Positions 1 through 7,271 of a DNA stretch of 13,287 bases are shown here, piece after piece. A model generated the notes under the pieces. That model had not been told where the DNA came from. It saw only the letters and a list, made by a program, of their open reading frames with translations, and made no database searches. How positions within the stretch are numbered: position 1 is the first letter of the stretch; each line of letters opens with the position of its first letter. This DNA is from Geobacter sp. UBA6802. GTDB taxonomy: Bacteria; Desulfobacterota; Desulfuromonadia; Geobacterales; Pseudopelobacteraceae. Where the stretch lies: contig DKFG01000235.1 in the NCBI GenBank assembly GCA_002452325.1, positions 1 to 13,287 on the forward strand, in the 5' to 3' direction. A program made the position numbers and the translations under genes.

Positions 1-230
1 AGCCGGTATTTGATGGCAAGCTCTTCGTGGTTGAATCCGGTGAATTCATTTCTGATCAGCCGGTTGCGTTCTTGCCGGTAAAGGTCTTGCAAATCCGGAA
101 AGGTGATACGCAGACCGCCGATGCTGTCTACCATGACCTTGATGATCAGCGGGGCCAGGTTGCCGAATTCTCGCTGCAGCCGGCCAAACAGTTGCTCTAT
201 GGCCTCAGTATTTTCAGTTCTGCTGGTCAT
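1..230 (-). CDS. mor: Mor-family transcription activator, N-terminal part (cut by window edge)
   Basis: The frame from the ATG at 230 stays open to the left edge, giving 76 residues of an incomplete protein. It reads IGGLRITFPDLQ (37-48) and then RNRLIRNEFTGFNHEELAIKYR (56-76, ending at the edge). This matches the Mor/C activator family of Mu-like phages: a glycine-rich dimerisation strand (GG-x-R-I-x-x-P) followed by the start of a helix-turn-helix (R-x-x-x-I-R-x-E-F-x-G-x-N). The recognition helix lies outside the window. A Shine-Dalgarno AAGGA sits about 9 nt upstream. The start overlaps the 3' end of the zinc-ribbon gene before it by 17 nt. In Mu, Mor switches on middle genes and its relative C switches on late genes; as the last early gene here it probably activates downstream late genes. 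That target is inference. Confidence 0.85.
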   Translation of the reverse strand, partial: MTSRTENTEAIEQLFGRLQREFGNLAPLIIKVMVDSIGGLRITFPDLQDLYRQERNRLIRNEFTGFNHEELAIKYR

Positions 231-399
231 GAGCTATTTCCTTGATTGGTTTTCCGCAGAAGGGACAGAAACGATACTGGTTGTCTCTGATGCCGCCTTC
301 GCTGAAGTAGTGGGTGTTACCACATTCGGTGTCATACGTGCCGGTTCCAAACCAGCAGGGGTTCCATGGTGTCCAGGTGCATTGTACGTCGTTTTCCAT
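214..399 (-). CDS. Small zinc-ribbon phage protein
   Basis: A 61-residue protein with C7, C15, C26 and a terminal FCPFCGKPI knuckle (C45, C48). The pattern (an early Cys, a central ECGNTH, then CPxCGK near the end) is that of small zinc-ribbon proteins common in phage early regions. No function can be assigned. The ATG at 399 was chosen because a strong GGAGGG lies 8 nt upstream. The open frame continues upstream to 534, but that part overlaps the preceding 47-residue gene out of frame. Its 3' end overlaps the Mor start, so the two are probably translationally coupled. Confidence 0.7.
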   Translation of the reverse strand: MENDVQCTWTPWNPCWFGTGTYDTECGNTHYFSEGGIRDNQYRFCPFCGKPIKEIAHDQQN

Positions 400-403
400 G
401 TCT

Positions 404-547
404 CTATCCCTCCGCGCACTCGTCAGAAAACTCGCACCAGTCGCATTCTTCAGTCCCAGGCGCATAGCAACCAAAACAGTCTTTTGGATAGTCAGGGCCG
501 TCGTCAACATCTTCACAGAACAGTTCAAACTCATCCGATTCCGGCAT
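404..547 (-). CDS. 47-residue acidic Cys-rich protein
   Basis: A short frame with an ATG at 547, preceded by GGAGG 7-8 nt upstream, and a TAG at 404-406. It encodes a strongly acidic protein with six cysteines at 11, 24, 27, 35, 38 and 44. The spacing C-x2-C (24-27) and C-x2-C...C (35-38, 44) suggests binding of one or two zinc ions. It fits exactly between its neighbours: 3 nt separate the stop of the upstream 61-residue protein from this start, and 4 nt separate this stop from the next start. That packing and the good ribosome-binding site argue it is a real gene despite its size. The family is not recognised and the function is unknown. Confidence 0.6.
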   Translation of the reverse strand: MPESDEFELFCEDVDDGPDYPKDCFGCYAPGTEECDWCEFSDECAEG

Positions 548-550
548 GGT

Positions 551-736
551 TTATACCTCCGTCACTTTGTCCCAAATTTTACTCAGGCACTCATGTTGCT
601 TTGAAGAGATTGGTATCCCCGCAAGTATTCTCGGTCTTATGGAGGCAAAAAATCCCTGTTCCCATTCATTAAGTTCAAATTGTTGCTTTTCTATTCTCTC
701 CACCATGAAGCACAATTCTTTGTCGCTGTATTTCAT
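551..736 (-). CDS. Small phage protein of unknown function
   Basis: A 61-residue protein starting MKYSDKELCF and ending SSKQHECLSKIWDKVTEV. It looks wholly helical. The C-terminal 'S-x-K-Q-x-x-x-L-x-K-I-W-x-K-V-T' is a short motif that resembles the tails of some phage-encoded DNA-metabolism proteins, but that is memory of a style, not a family assignment. There is a strong GAGGAGGGG ribosome-binding site within the end of the preceding recombinase gene, and only 2 nt separate that gene's stop from this ATG. It therefore belongs to the same operon and is probably coupled to the recombinase. Confidence 0.6.
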   Translation of the reverse strand: MKYSDKELCFMVERIEKQQFELNEWEQGFFASIRPRILAGIPISSKQHECLSKIWDKVTEV

Positions 737-738
737 CG

Positions 739-1710
739 CTACCCCTCCTCAATCTCTTTGAACCTGCTGTTGGGTATCCGGGTCTTTTTCAAATGCCTCT
801 CGCTTATGGCGATATATGGCATGGTGGTCTTGGGATCGCTGTGCCCCAAGGCAAGCTGTACCATCAGCAGATCAACATGGTGGATCTTGTGGCCGCAGCG
901 TGGACATTGGTCATGCCCGCTGTCGTACAGGTCGCTGGCATAGGTGCTGCGTAGCTTGTGAATAAAGACATCAGCGTCACCGACGCCGGACTTGCGGGCG
1001 TACTTGTCCAGGATGTCCTGAGCACGCTTTGCAGACAGGCGGCTGTACCGTTGACCGGCAAGGGACAGAAAAACAGCCTTTGTTTCTGCTTTGATGGCTG
1101 CGCGTGCGGCCATCCATTCGCGCAGGACCTTGGCCGGACGTTCGGCTATGGTGATGGTTCGATCTTTGCCGCCTTTGGTGTCAACAAAGTGCAGCCGGAT
1201 GACGCCGCCGGAATCGTGGATGTGATTCATGTCCAGGTTGCACAGCTCGGACACCCTGGGGCCGGAGGCGTACAGGGTCATGAGGATAGCCAGGTCACGC
1301 AGCCCCATGATCTTGGCCTTGTCCGGTGCCGCAAAGATCAGGCGCAGCTCTTCGGTGCTGAACTTCTGCGGCAGACTCTGCTGTATGCGCGGGGTAGGGA
1401 TCTGCTTTGCCGGATTATCCGCCCGGCGATTGGAGTACTGCAGCCAGCCGAAGAAGGAGCGCAGGGCAGAGAGCTTGGAGGCCCTGGAGCGATTGCTGAC
1501 GTTCCCCATGTCGTAAAACAGGGCACGCATCCAGTCTTCCACGTCACCCATGTCAACGGATTCAAACGGGACATCTGGCTTTTTCTGTTCCATCCAGACA
1601 AAGAAGCTGCGAACGATCTTGGCATACTGCTCAACGCCACGGACTTTCCGACCACGGACAATGAACAGCCATTCCATCCATTCACCAATCATATTCTCGA
1701 TTCCGGTCAT
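739..1710 (-). CDS. Tyrosine recombinase with zinc-knuckle insertion
   Basis: A 323-residue XerC/D-type recombinase. Residues about 1-100 form the SAM-like core-binding domain, and 115-310 the catalytic domain. The catalytic set is visible: R152 (SGPRVSEL), K179/K182 (TKGGKDR), H251-x-x-R254 (HKLRSTYAS), H290 (LGHSDPKTT) and nucleophile Y299 (MPYIAIS). About 39 residues separate the first His from the second, against roughly 26 in XerD or IntI1. The extra stretch carries CPRCGHKIHH (C269, C272, H274, H277/278), a probable zinc knuckle. The ATG at 1710 was chosen over an upstream start at 1785 because AGGGGG sits 5 nt before it. The gene lies directly downstream of the iteron/non-coding region, so a resolvase role for replicating phage DNA or a site-specific inversion role are both possible. 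The target is unknown. Confidence 0.85.
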   Translation of the reverse strand: MTGIENMIGEWMEWLFIVRGRKVRGVEQYAKIVRSFFVWMEQKKPDVPFESVDMGDVEDWMRALFYDMGNVSNRSRASKLSALRSFFGWLQYSNRRADNPAKQIPTPRIQQSLPQKFSTEELRLIFAAPDKAKIMGLRDLAILMTLYASGPRVSELCNLDMNHIHDSGGVIRLHFVDTKGGKDRTITIAERPAKVLREWMAARAAIKAETKAVFLSLAGQRYSRLSAKRAQDILDKYARKSGVGDADVFIHKLRSTYASDLYDSGHDQCPRCGHKIHHVDLLMVQLALGHSDPKTTMPYIAISERHLKKTRIPNSRFKEIEEG

Positions 1711-2499
1711 GAAATCCCCCTGCACCCCCGCTTTTGGACGGGTTTTAGAGGGTGGCAGCGATAATAGAGAGCTATAGGGGCCCACACGCCGGACCCCGCG
1801 CGGATTTTTCCAGGGGGGGTGGCTAGACCGACCGACAAAACTGGACCGATTGAAAATGAACCGCGTGATTGCATGACAATGACACTCCTAAGCTGTTGAT
1901 TACATGATCCTGAAAACTGTCTGAACCGCGTGGTTTGTAAAAAGACGCGGTATGAATTCCGCTTTATCCGCTCTGATATTGACCGTTTTTTATTTTGGCA
2001 GCGACCACAGAGCCGACAGGATTGACCGCTAAACCAGAGCTGAAGCGAGCTTACAGAGAATAAGAAGATCATAAGAACAGTGCATCAAACCCTTTTTTTG
2101 GGATGCGTACCGTGGTGCAGACCCTCTGAACCCAGCAAAATCAACACTTGTTCAAAAGACCCCTGGAGCATTTTTCTAACTGCACCACTGCACCACTTGA
2201 CCTTAAACATCCGAAAATGTTATCTTTTTGCCGTGGTGCAGTCTCTAAAAAACGCCAACCTTTGCACCACTACTGCACCACTACTGCACCACTACTGCAC
2301 CACCAACTGCACCACACTTTTATTCAATAAAAACAAAAGGATAGTTAAAAAGTGGTGCAGTGGTGCAGTCTCTAAAAAATGCGTCCCGTGTGCGCGAAAA
2401 AAGCACGTGTACTTGACATAATCCCGCGTTTTACTGCCCGATTGCACTTCTCAGTTACAACTGCACCACCTCAACTGCACCATCCAGACAACTGCACCA
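1711..2499. other. Large non-coding region, candidate replication origin
   Basis: About 790 bp with no convincing gene lies between the primase-helicase and the next recombinase. The right half (2112-2500) is an iteron field, listed separately. The left half (1711-2100) has an 11-bp direct repeat TGAACCGCGTG (1857-1867, 1922-1932), a 7-bp inverted repeat ACCGCGT/ACGCGGT (1925-1931, 1945-1951), five GACCG motifs (1826, 1830, 1844, 1981, 2024) and AT-rich tracts. Iterons next to a Toprim-helicase gene are the usual plan of a P4-like or plasmid-like origin. No clear DnaA box was found. Calling this an origin is inference from context. Confidence 0.5.
1857..1951. repeat. TGAACCGCGTG direct repeat plus inverted arm
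   Basis: TGAACCGCGTG occurs exactly at 1857-1867 and 1922-1932, 65 bp apart. The second copy is followed by the inverted arm ACGCGGT at 1945-1951, giving ACCGCGT-13 nt-ACGCGGT. Two inward arms about 13 nt apart are within the range of tyrosine-recombinase core sites, so this may be the site of the recombinase encoded just to the left. It could equally be a protein-binding site of the origin. Confidence 0.4.
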
Positions 2500-2500
2500 C
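2112..2500. repeat. Iteron field: TGCACCAC in both orientations
   Basis: The octamer TGCACCAC or its complement occurs 13 times in 389 bp. On the plus strand it is at 2181, 2189, 2263, 2274, 2285, 2296, 2308, 2462 and 2493. As GTGGTGCA it is at 2112, 2233, 2352 and 2360. A one-mismatch copy is at 2475-2482. Most copies extend to CTGCACCAC. The central block 2263-2315 has five copies spaced 11, 11, 11 and 12 bp, about one helical turn, as expected for iterons bound along one face of DNA. Two copies sit in a 20-bp direct repeat, GTGGTGCAGTCTCTAAAAAA, at 2233-2252 and 2360-2379. The last copy runs into the stop codon of the primase-helicase gene. The likely binder is that protein's C-terminal part, by analogy with P4 alpha protein. 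Confidence 0.8.
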
Positions 2501-5500
2501 TACCTGATCATAGTATGTCTGAACTTCAAAAACCTTTGACCACGGATGATCTTGAAGTAGGGCTCTTTGCCTTCGCTTGAAATCAGCTCCCAGCCGCTTT
2601 TCTTGAGCAGGTCCTTGTCATTCCTTAGCCTGGCAATAAAAATGCTTGGAGAGTCGTACGGGTTGCGTTTGCCTACGTTCTTGGCCAGACGGTCAAAGGC
2701 GTCCACCAGTTCTGCAGAGGTAACAACGAATTCAACCACTGATTTGTTGTATCGTTCCCCACTGCAAGAGCACTCTACGGGGGCTTTACCGCACTCTGAG
2801 CACAGTGTTTCCGGTGTGGTCTTGATCATCTTGATGCCGTACTCCGGGTGATCCATGACAAAGACTGGATCGTCGTAACCGTTCTCAAGGATCGGCGTGA
2901 AGTTCTGCCGGCCTTTAAAGAACTGTGTGTACTCTCTGACCAGACCTTCCAGCAGTTGCAGGATGTTGTTGCTGCCAATCTCGGTTTCCCGGCTGGTGCT
3001 GTTCTGTTCTTCAATCCAGGCGGTGTAGATATCCTTGTCGCCCTTCTCAATGCCGAACATCAGATCATCCTCTGCGTAGTACGGGATATACTTCAGCATC
3101 CGCTCAAGGATCAGCATCAGCACAGCCAGATAGGCGTTGGTGCGGTCCTTGGAGTGACCCTTGAACTGCTTGTTAAGGATGGTCATAAACTCTTTACGGT
3201 GGTCCAGGTTCGGCATTACTTCGGTCTGGATGAACTTCAGGATTGCCGACAGGATCAGATCACGCTTTTTCTTGATATTCTCCACCACGTCCGACTCATG
3301 GAAGTTGTCAGACCCATGCACCCGGCGGTCAAAGGGTAGTACAAAGGTTCTGGTGATCAACTCTGAAAGTGTGAACGGTTCAATCGCAGTGACGCAGATC
3401 AGCGCCCTGGGGCTTTCTTCGATAGTATCGGTGTCTGATCCGCCCTTGCGCTTTTCCTTCTGTCCTCTGGTGGCTGCCAGTAGCAGAAACTTCTGCAGTC
3501 CACGGTTCAGGTCTTTGTGCTCAAGGTTGTCAATCACCACCACCGGGTTCTTGGCTGCTGATGAAAAGGCCGCTGCTGCCGAGTTATCGGAAAGATCCTC
3601 GGTCTTATAGATCAGGGCCGTAATCAGCTTGGCCGCAGTGGATTTGCCTGACGAAGCGTAGCCTTCAAACTTCATCAGAAACTGGTATGGCGCCAGATCC
3701 GGGCAGAAACCGGAAATCAGCCAGGACAGGATCAGAAAGCGCTGCTCTTTCTTTACGGCCAGGTTGTCAAACACCAGCTCCTTCAAGAGCGAAAAGCCTT
3801 CCTGTATGTCGGTGTCAGGCAGAAAATTGAACGGAAGGATTTTGTGTGAAGAGGCCAGCAGGACGTGATCGGCGTTCATACCGTTCTGAATCTCTTCAAT
3901 ACGATCTCTGGAGAGCTTCAGGATCACGTTGTTCGGGCTGTTCAGGTTGTAATAGATGGTGTCTTTGTCGGTATCCGTCAGAATCCAGCGCCCCATGTCT
4001 ATCCGCCGGCCATTCAGGTAGGCTGTGTGCAGCAGTGCGTCCCACACCTGCGTACCTGGAGCCTGACTTACGATCATGCGGGTCATCTTCAGCATCAGGG
4101 CGTTGAAGGCCGTATTCTTGCCCACTTCATAGGTCTTGTTCTGGTAGATCAGATACACCGTGTTCATCGAGTCGTAATAGAACCGGCCATGGTGGGCAAA
4201 AAACTTGTAGATGATCTCGGCCAACACAATCGGGTCGGCTTCTTTGGGGTTGTCCAGCAGGGTAAAATATTCGGTAATCTGCTTGTACAGGTCTTGAGAA
4301 AAATCAAGCTGTTGCTCTATGGCCTTTTGAGTAAAGCCCAAACCTTCCAGCTTCTCAATATACACCTGCTGGTTAATCAGCGGATGTCTGCCGATCTGCC
4401 GGAAAACATTCAGCTTCTCGTCACCGGCCGGGGCCTGCAGATGCTTCAGCCGCGCCTCAAGGGTGGGCAGGCCACTGCACCATAGAATCTCCCAGGTGAT
4501 ATAATCAACATCCCCTGCATCGGCCTGTAACTGCCGTACATGGCGTTTTTTGTCGCCCTCAACCTGCTTCAGGTAGCTGTCCGGGTCATCACCCGGCTTG
4601 CCATAGCTGATAATATGCACCGGGCTTGATGGCAGCGCCTTGCAGATCTTGCGGATGTACTTGGTGCCGGCCTCGTCGTTATCGGTCCACAGGTAGAGGT
4701 GCTTGGTCTTGCACTTACTGGCCAGTACCTTAATCTGCTCATCGCTGATCTGGCCTATCATAGCCATGCAGTAGGGTATACCGGCGTTCAGCACCTGCAG
4801 ACGGTCGTTTTCCCCCTCAACCAGGATGATCTCGTCGTACTTCTCCAGAACATCCTGACCGTAAAATGACCACTTTTTATCACGCTTGTCTGAAGGAAAC
4901 TGAAACTTGAACTTCTCTTCCTGCGGGATCTGGCGCGGGTCCTTCATGGTAAAGTGCAGCACCTTCTTGTGCGACCAGTGCGGAAAGATCGCCACCCCCT
5001 TGGGGAAGAAGTCCAGGACCCTGGTGCTGCCTTCAACCTCTTTCTCCTTGCATACGCCGGAGGCAACAATGTCCTTGTCCTCAAACCCTTTGGAGCGCAG
5101 ATGATCCAGCAGCCGCCCGTCAGCCCAGCCGATTTTTTCAGCCTCAAGTGTCTGCATCAGGTGACCGCGTGTCTCGGTAAACCACGCCTTGCCGCCGTTT
5201 TGCAGCATGTTGGCATGGTAATACTCGGCTGTTTCAATGCGTATCCTGTCGATCACCGACAGCTTGGGGGTTGAAGACTTCTTTTCTTCCAGGTGGACAC
5301 CGGCAAACTTGGCCGCTGCCTCAAGAGCGCCTTTCTTGTCCATTCCGTCCCGGTCTTCAAAAAAGGTGAAGATATCGCCGGACTTGTCGCATGAGTGGCA
5401 CTTGTAAATCTCTTTGCCCTTGGGAATACTGAAACAGTCCTTGTGACTACAGAACGGACACTCTGACAGGTGGCCGGTCTGCTCATGCAGCGCAAAGCCG

Positions 5501-5562
5501 GTCAAGGCCGGTATGGCGGTGCGCAGGTTGATGGATTCTTTAACTCGCTCGAAATCGGACAC
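2500..5562 (-). CDS. CHC2-Toprim primase fused to helicase-type ATPase (phage replication protein)
   Basis: A 1020-residue replication protein. Residues 35-58 form a DnaG-type zinc finger (CPFC at 35-38, CHSC at 55-58, then GDIFTFF). A Toprim fold spans about 244-330, with E250 in VEGENDRL, D294/D296 in TDNDEAG and a later DDPDSYL. A P-loop ATPase follows: Walker A GYASSGKST (634-642) and Walker B VVVIDNLE (674-681). Near the C-terminus C921, C924, C931 and C933 suggest a second zinc site, followed by a possible DNA-binding domain (about 940-1020). The order matches primase-helicases of satellite phages and integrative elements, which prime and unwind at their own origin. The start is a GTG with GAGG 6-7 nt upstream, inside a repeated GAGGCAACC. 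It follows the 48-residue membrane protein by 19 nt. The iterons directly past its stop are its likely target. Confidence 0.9.
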   Translation of the reverse strand: MSDFERVKESINLRTAIPALTGFALHEQTGHLSECPFCSHKDCFSIPKGKEIYKCHSCDKSGDIFTFFEDRDGMDKKGALEAAAKFAGVHLEEKKSSTPKLSVIDRIRIETAEYYHANMLQNGGKAWFTETRGHLMQTLEAEKIGWADGRLLDHLRSKGFEDKDIVASGVCKEKEVEGSTRVLDFFPKGVAIFPHWSHKKVLHFTMKDPRQIPQEEKFKFQFPSDKRDKKWSFYGQDVLEKYDEIILVEGENDRLQVLNAGIPYCMAMIGQISDEQIKVLASKCKTKHLYLWTDNDEAGTKYIRKICKALPSSPVHIISYGKPGDDPDSYLKQVEGDKKRHVRQLQADAGDVDYITWEILWCSGLPTLEARLKHLQAPAGDEKLNVFRQIGRHPLINQQVYIEKLEGLGFTQKAIEQQLDFSQDLYKQITEYFTLLDNPKEADPIVLAEIIYKFFAHHGRFYYDSMNTVYLIYQNKTYEVGKNTAFNALMLKMTRMIVSQAPGTQVWDALLHTAYLNGRRIDMGRWILTDTDKDTIYYNLNSPNNVILKLSRDRIEEIQNGMNADHVLLASSHKILPFNFLPDTDIQEGFSLLKELVFDNLAVKKEQRFLILSWLISGFCPDLAPYQFLMKFEGYASSGKSTAAKLITALIYKTEDLSDNSAAAAFSSAAKNPVVVIDNLEHKDLNRGLQKFLLLAATRGQKEKRKGGSDTDTIEESPRALICVTAIEPFTLSELITRTFVLPFDRRVHGSDNFHESDVVENIKKKRDLILSAILKFIQTEVMPNLDHRKEFMTILNKQFKGHSKDRTNAYLAVLMLILERMLKYIPYYAEDDLMFGIEKGDKDIYTAWIEEQNSTSRETEIGSNNILQLLEGLVREYTQFFKGRQNFTPILENGYDDPVFVMDHPEYGIKMIKTTPETLCSECGKAPVECSCSGERYNKSVVEFVVTSAELVDAFDRLAKNVGKRNPYDSPSIFIARLRNDKDLLKKSGWELISSEGKEPYFKIIRGQRFLKFRHTMIR

Positions 5563-5581
5563 GGTTGCCTCGGTGGTTGCC

Positions 5582-5728
5582 TCAGTAGGTTACGCAAGCT
5601 GTCAGTATCGCGGCTGACAGCCAGTAGATAATCTTTCGCCAATCAGTCATGTCGTGCCAGGCGTAGCCAGCAGCAGCAAACACATCCAGAACGATCAGCA
5701 GGGTGGGGAAGAACTTGGTGGTTAGCAT
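5582..5728 (-). CDS. 48-residue two-helix membrane protein
   Basis: A short frame whose ATG at 5728 shares one base with the TGA of the IntI-like gene (TGATG), a classic coupling junction. The product has two hydrophobic segments, about residues 6-25 (FFPTLLIVLDVFAAAGYAW) and 33-47 (IIYWLSAAILTACVTY), joined by a short loop with HDMTDWRK. Small two-helix membrane proteins of this kind recur in phage early operons. This one lacks the charged tail expected of a typical holin and sits before the replication gene, so a lysis role is not supported. The function is unknown. Confidence 0.65.
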   Translation of the reverse strand: MLTTKFFPTLLIVLDVFAAAGYAWHDMTDWRKIIYWLSAAILTACVTY

Positions 5729-6699
5729 CAGGCAGCCTTTCTGTAATCCAGTGGGCTGGCTACATTGTCGAGTTTTGGCAGCAGGTGCAGGTAGACCATG
5801 GTGGTCTTGACATCCTTATGGCCCAGTAGTTCCTGCAGCCGCTTCAGGGCTATTTCGTGGTTGCCTTCAGCACCTTCCAGCCAGTGAGTGGCGAAAGAGT
5901 GGCGGAAGGTGTGGCAACCGGCTTTTTTAGGGATACGGGCGGCAAGGATCGCCCGTCTGATACGCTTCTGCACGGCGGTATTGTGTACGTGGTAGAGCAG
6001 GCCACCCCATTTGGGATCTTTGCAGGGGCCCGCGGCCGGGAACAGCCAGAACCATTCCCAGCTGTAGGGGGCGGCGGGGTATTTTTTATCCAGCTTGTCG
6101 GGCAGAGATACCGGCACACCGGCGACGGCGTATTCATCATGCAGCCGCTCCAGGTTGCGCAGGTGCTTTTGCAGGGGCTCTACCAGCAGTTGCGGCAGCG
6201 GTACGACCCGGTCTTTATTTCCCTTGCCCTGGCGCACGGTGACCAGGCGGCGATCGATATCGACATCTTTCACCCGCAGGCTGCATGTTTCTTCCAGGCG
6301 CAGGCCGCAGCCGTACATGAGGGCGCCCCACAACCAGCCTTCACCATCGAGCCGATCAAGCACGCGCCAGACTTCCTGCCGGCTGAATACCTCGGGCAGA
6401 CGGACGGCCCGGCGGGATCTGAGGAAGGATATGTCGCCAATTTCCATTTTAAGCACCCGCTTGTAGAAGTAGATGATGGCGCACAGGGCCTGTTTTTGGG
6501 TTGAGGCCGCAACATGATCCTGGCTGACAATACGGGTCAGGAACTGTCCCGTCTTTTCCTCTACGGTTTCAGCACGGCTGCCGGCCAGAAAGGTGATGTA
6601 GCGATCAAGCCACTCCACATAGACCTTGATGGTGTTGCGGCTGAGACGCTGGAGGCGCATACATTCGGTCATCCGCTGGATTGCTTCTGCTTTTTTCAT
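5728..6699 (-). CDS. IntI-like (integron integrase-type) tyrosine recombinase
   Basis: A 323-residue recombinase that resembles integron integrases more than XerC/D. Catalytic residues are R134 (GCGLRLEE), K159/K162 (GKGNKDR), H263-x-x-R266 (HTFRHSFATH), H294 (LLGHKDVKTT) and Y303. The IntI hallmark is the insertion between the Lys and the HxxR box: KYPAAPYSWEWFWLFPAAG (206-224), then DPKWGG, a hydrophobic stretch and a paired arginine helix. The end, VASPLDY, resembles the GVRSPLD of IntI1. Between FATH and LLGH it is about five residues longer than IntI1. The start ATG has AGGAGG 6 nt upstream. The Dam-type methyltransferase gene lies 76 bp upstream in the same direction, flanked by core-site-like repeats. 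No cassette array is present, so it may act on a phage site. Family call is firm, function is inferred. Confidence 0.85.
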   Translation of the reverse strand: MKKAEAIQRMTECMRLQRLSRNTIKVYVEWLDRYITFLAGSRAETVEEKTGQFLTRIVSQDHVAASTQKQALCAIIYFYKRVLKMEIGDISFLRSRRAVRLPEVFSRQEVWRVLDRLDGEGWLWGALMYGCGLRLEETCSLRVKDVDIDRRLVTVRQGKGNKDRVVPLPQLLVEPLQKHLRNLERLHDEYAVAGVPVSLPDKLDKKYPAAPYSWEWFWLFPAAGPCKDPKWGGLLYHVHNTAVQKRIRRAILAARIPKKAGCHTFRHSFATHWLEGAEGNHEIALKRLQELLGHKDVKTTMVYLHLLPKLDNVASPLDYRKAA

Positions 6700-6774
6700 G
6701 GTGCGCCTCCTTGTTTTGTGTAGTTACGGCAGTTTTTCTGGATTTATACCGCCACGCTGGCCCAGATAATGGAT

Positions 6775-6785
6775 GTTAGATTACT
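6775..6785. repeat. Inverted repeat copy next to methyltransferase stop
   Basis: GTTAGATTACT on the plus strand. Its exact complement AGTAATCTAAC lies at 7272-7282, on the other side of the methyltransferase gene. Read in gene direction this end is RYYYAAC (ATCTAAC), the consensus of an integron inverse core site, and it overlaps the stop codon. Confidence 0.6.
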
Positions 6786-7261
6786 TCGTTCACCACCACG
6801 CCCAGGCCGGACTTTTTCAAAACCTCCAAATTGTCCTTGCCGTAGGCCACCAAGCAAATCGGCGCACCGCTGTTGAAATCCGCCCGTTTGCCGTTAACAA
6901 AATGGAAGTGTGGCCGCCCTTTGAGAAAACAAACCCCGGACGCCTTGCCCCATACTGTCTCATAAAACATGGCCGTTTCCGTTCGCGCAGGAATCAAAGC
7001 AATACCGTTGCCATGCTCTGCCATCCGTTTCAGCCATGAGACGGCAAACTTTCCAAAAGGTGGGTTACACCATACCCGACCACTCCAAGGCTGGTTCAGC
7101 CCATTATCATGCACCGTGTAGTGCTTTTCTGCTGTCGGCCACGGTCGATTGATCGGGGCGCAGGGGTCAAGGTCGAACTGCCCCAACTTTGCCAAGATCT
7201 CCGGTGGTGTCAGCCACTCGTCATTTTTCATAGCCGCTGATTGATGTCCTGATAGTCCCAT
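6776..7261 (-). CDS. Phage Dam-type N6-adenine DNA methyltransferase
   Basis: A 161-residue protein of the phage N6-adenine methyltransferase (Dam, PF05869-like) family, which transfers a methyl group from AdoMet to adenine in DNA. The N-terminal NDEWLTPPEIL (13-23) and DLDPCA (30-35) are typical of the family. The catalytic NPPF is at 66-69 within RVWCNPPFGKF. ALIPARTET (88-96) and GRPHFHFVNG follow as expected. The ATG at 7261 was chosen over a start at 7285 because GGAGG sits about 5-6 nt before it. Phages use such enzymes to evade host restriction or to change regulation. The gene is bounded by an 11-bp inverted repeat just before its ribosome-binding site and at its stop codon, so it could be a separately acquired unit. 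Confidence 0.85.
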   Translation of the reverse strand: MGLSGHQSAAMKNDEWLTPPEILAKLGQFDLDPCAPINRPWPTAEKHYTVHDNGLNQPWSGRVWCNPPFGKFAVSWLKRMAEHGNGIALIPARTETAMFYETVWGKASGVCFLKGRPHFHFVNGKRADFNSGAPICLVAYGKDNLEVLKKSGLGVVVNEVI

Positions 7262-7271
7262 TCCTGCCTCC

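Noticed and set aside
958..1764. Long plus-strand open frame opposite the recombinase
   Set aside because: It is antisense to a protein with a full catalytic set and has no recognisable domain. The same applies to long plus-strand frames at 2848-3339, 3865-4485, 5857-6504 and 8298-8954.
1707..2072. Minus-strand open frame of about 120 codons upstream of the recombinase
   Set aside because: No ribosome-binding site, composition unlike a protein, and it runs over repeats and an inverted repeat; treated as non-coding.
2263..2315. Possible CRISPR array
   Set aside because: Repeats are 8-9 bp with 2-4 bp between them, far too short for repeats plus spacers; these are iterons.
2080..2421. Plus-strand open frame through the iterons
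   Set aside because: Its product is a by-product of the TGCACCAC repeats (runs of His and Thr), with no start signal.
2413..2441. TTGACA at 2413-2418 as a promoter
   Set aside because: No acceptable -10 at 16-18 bp spacing.
6699..6781. A complete attC site after the methyltransferase
   Set aside because: Only the RYYYAAC end is present; no closing GTTRRRY was found on the minus strand here or in the start of the next gene.
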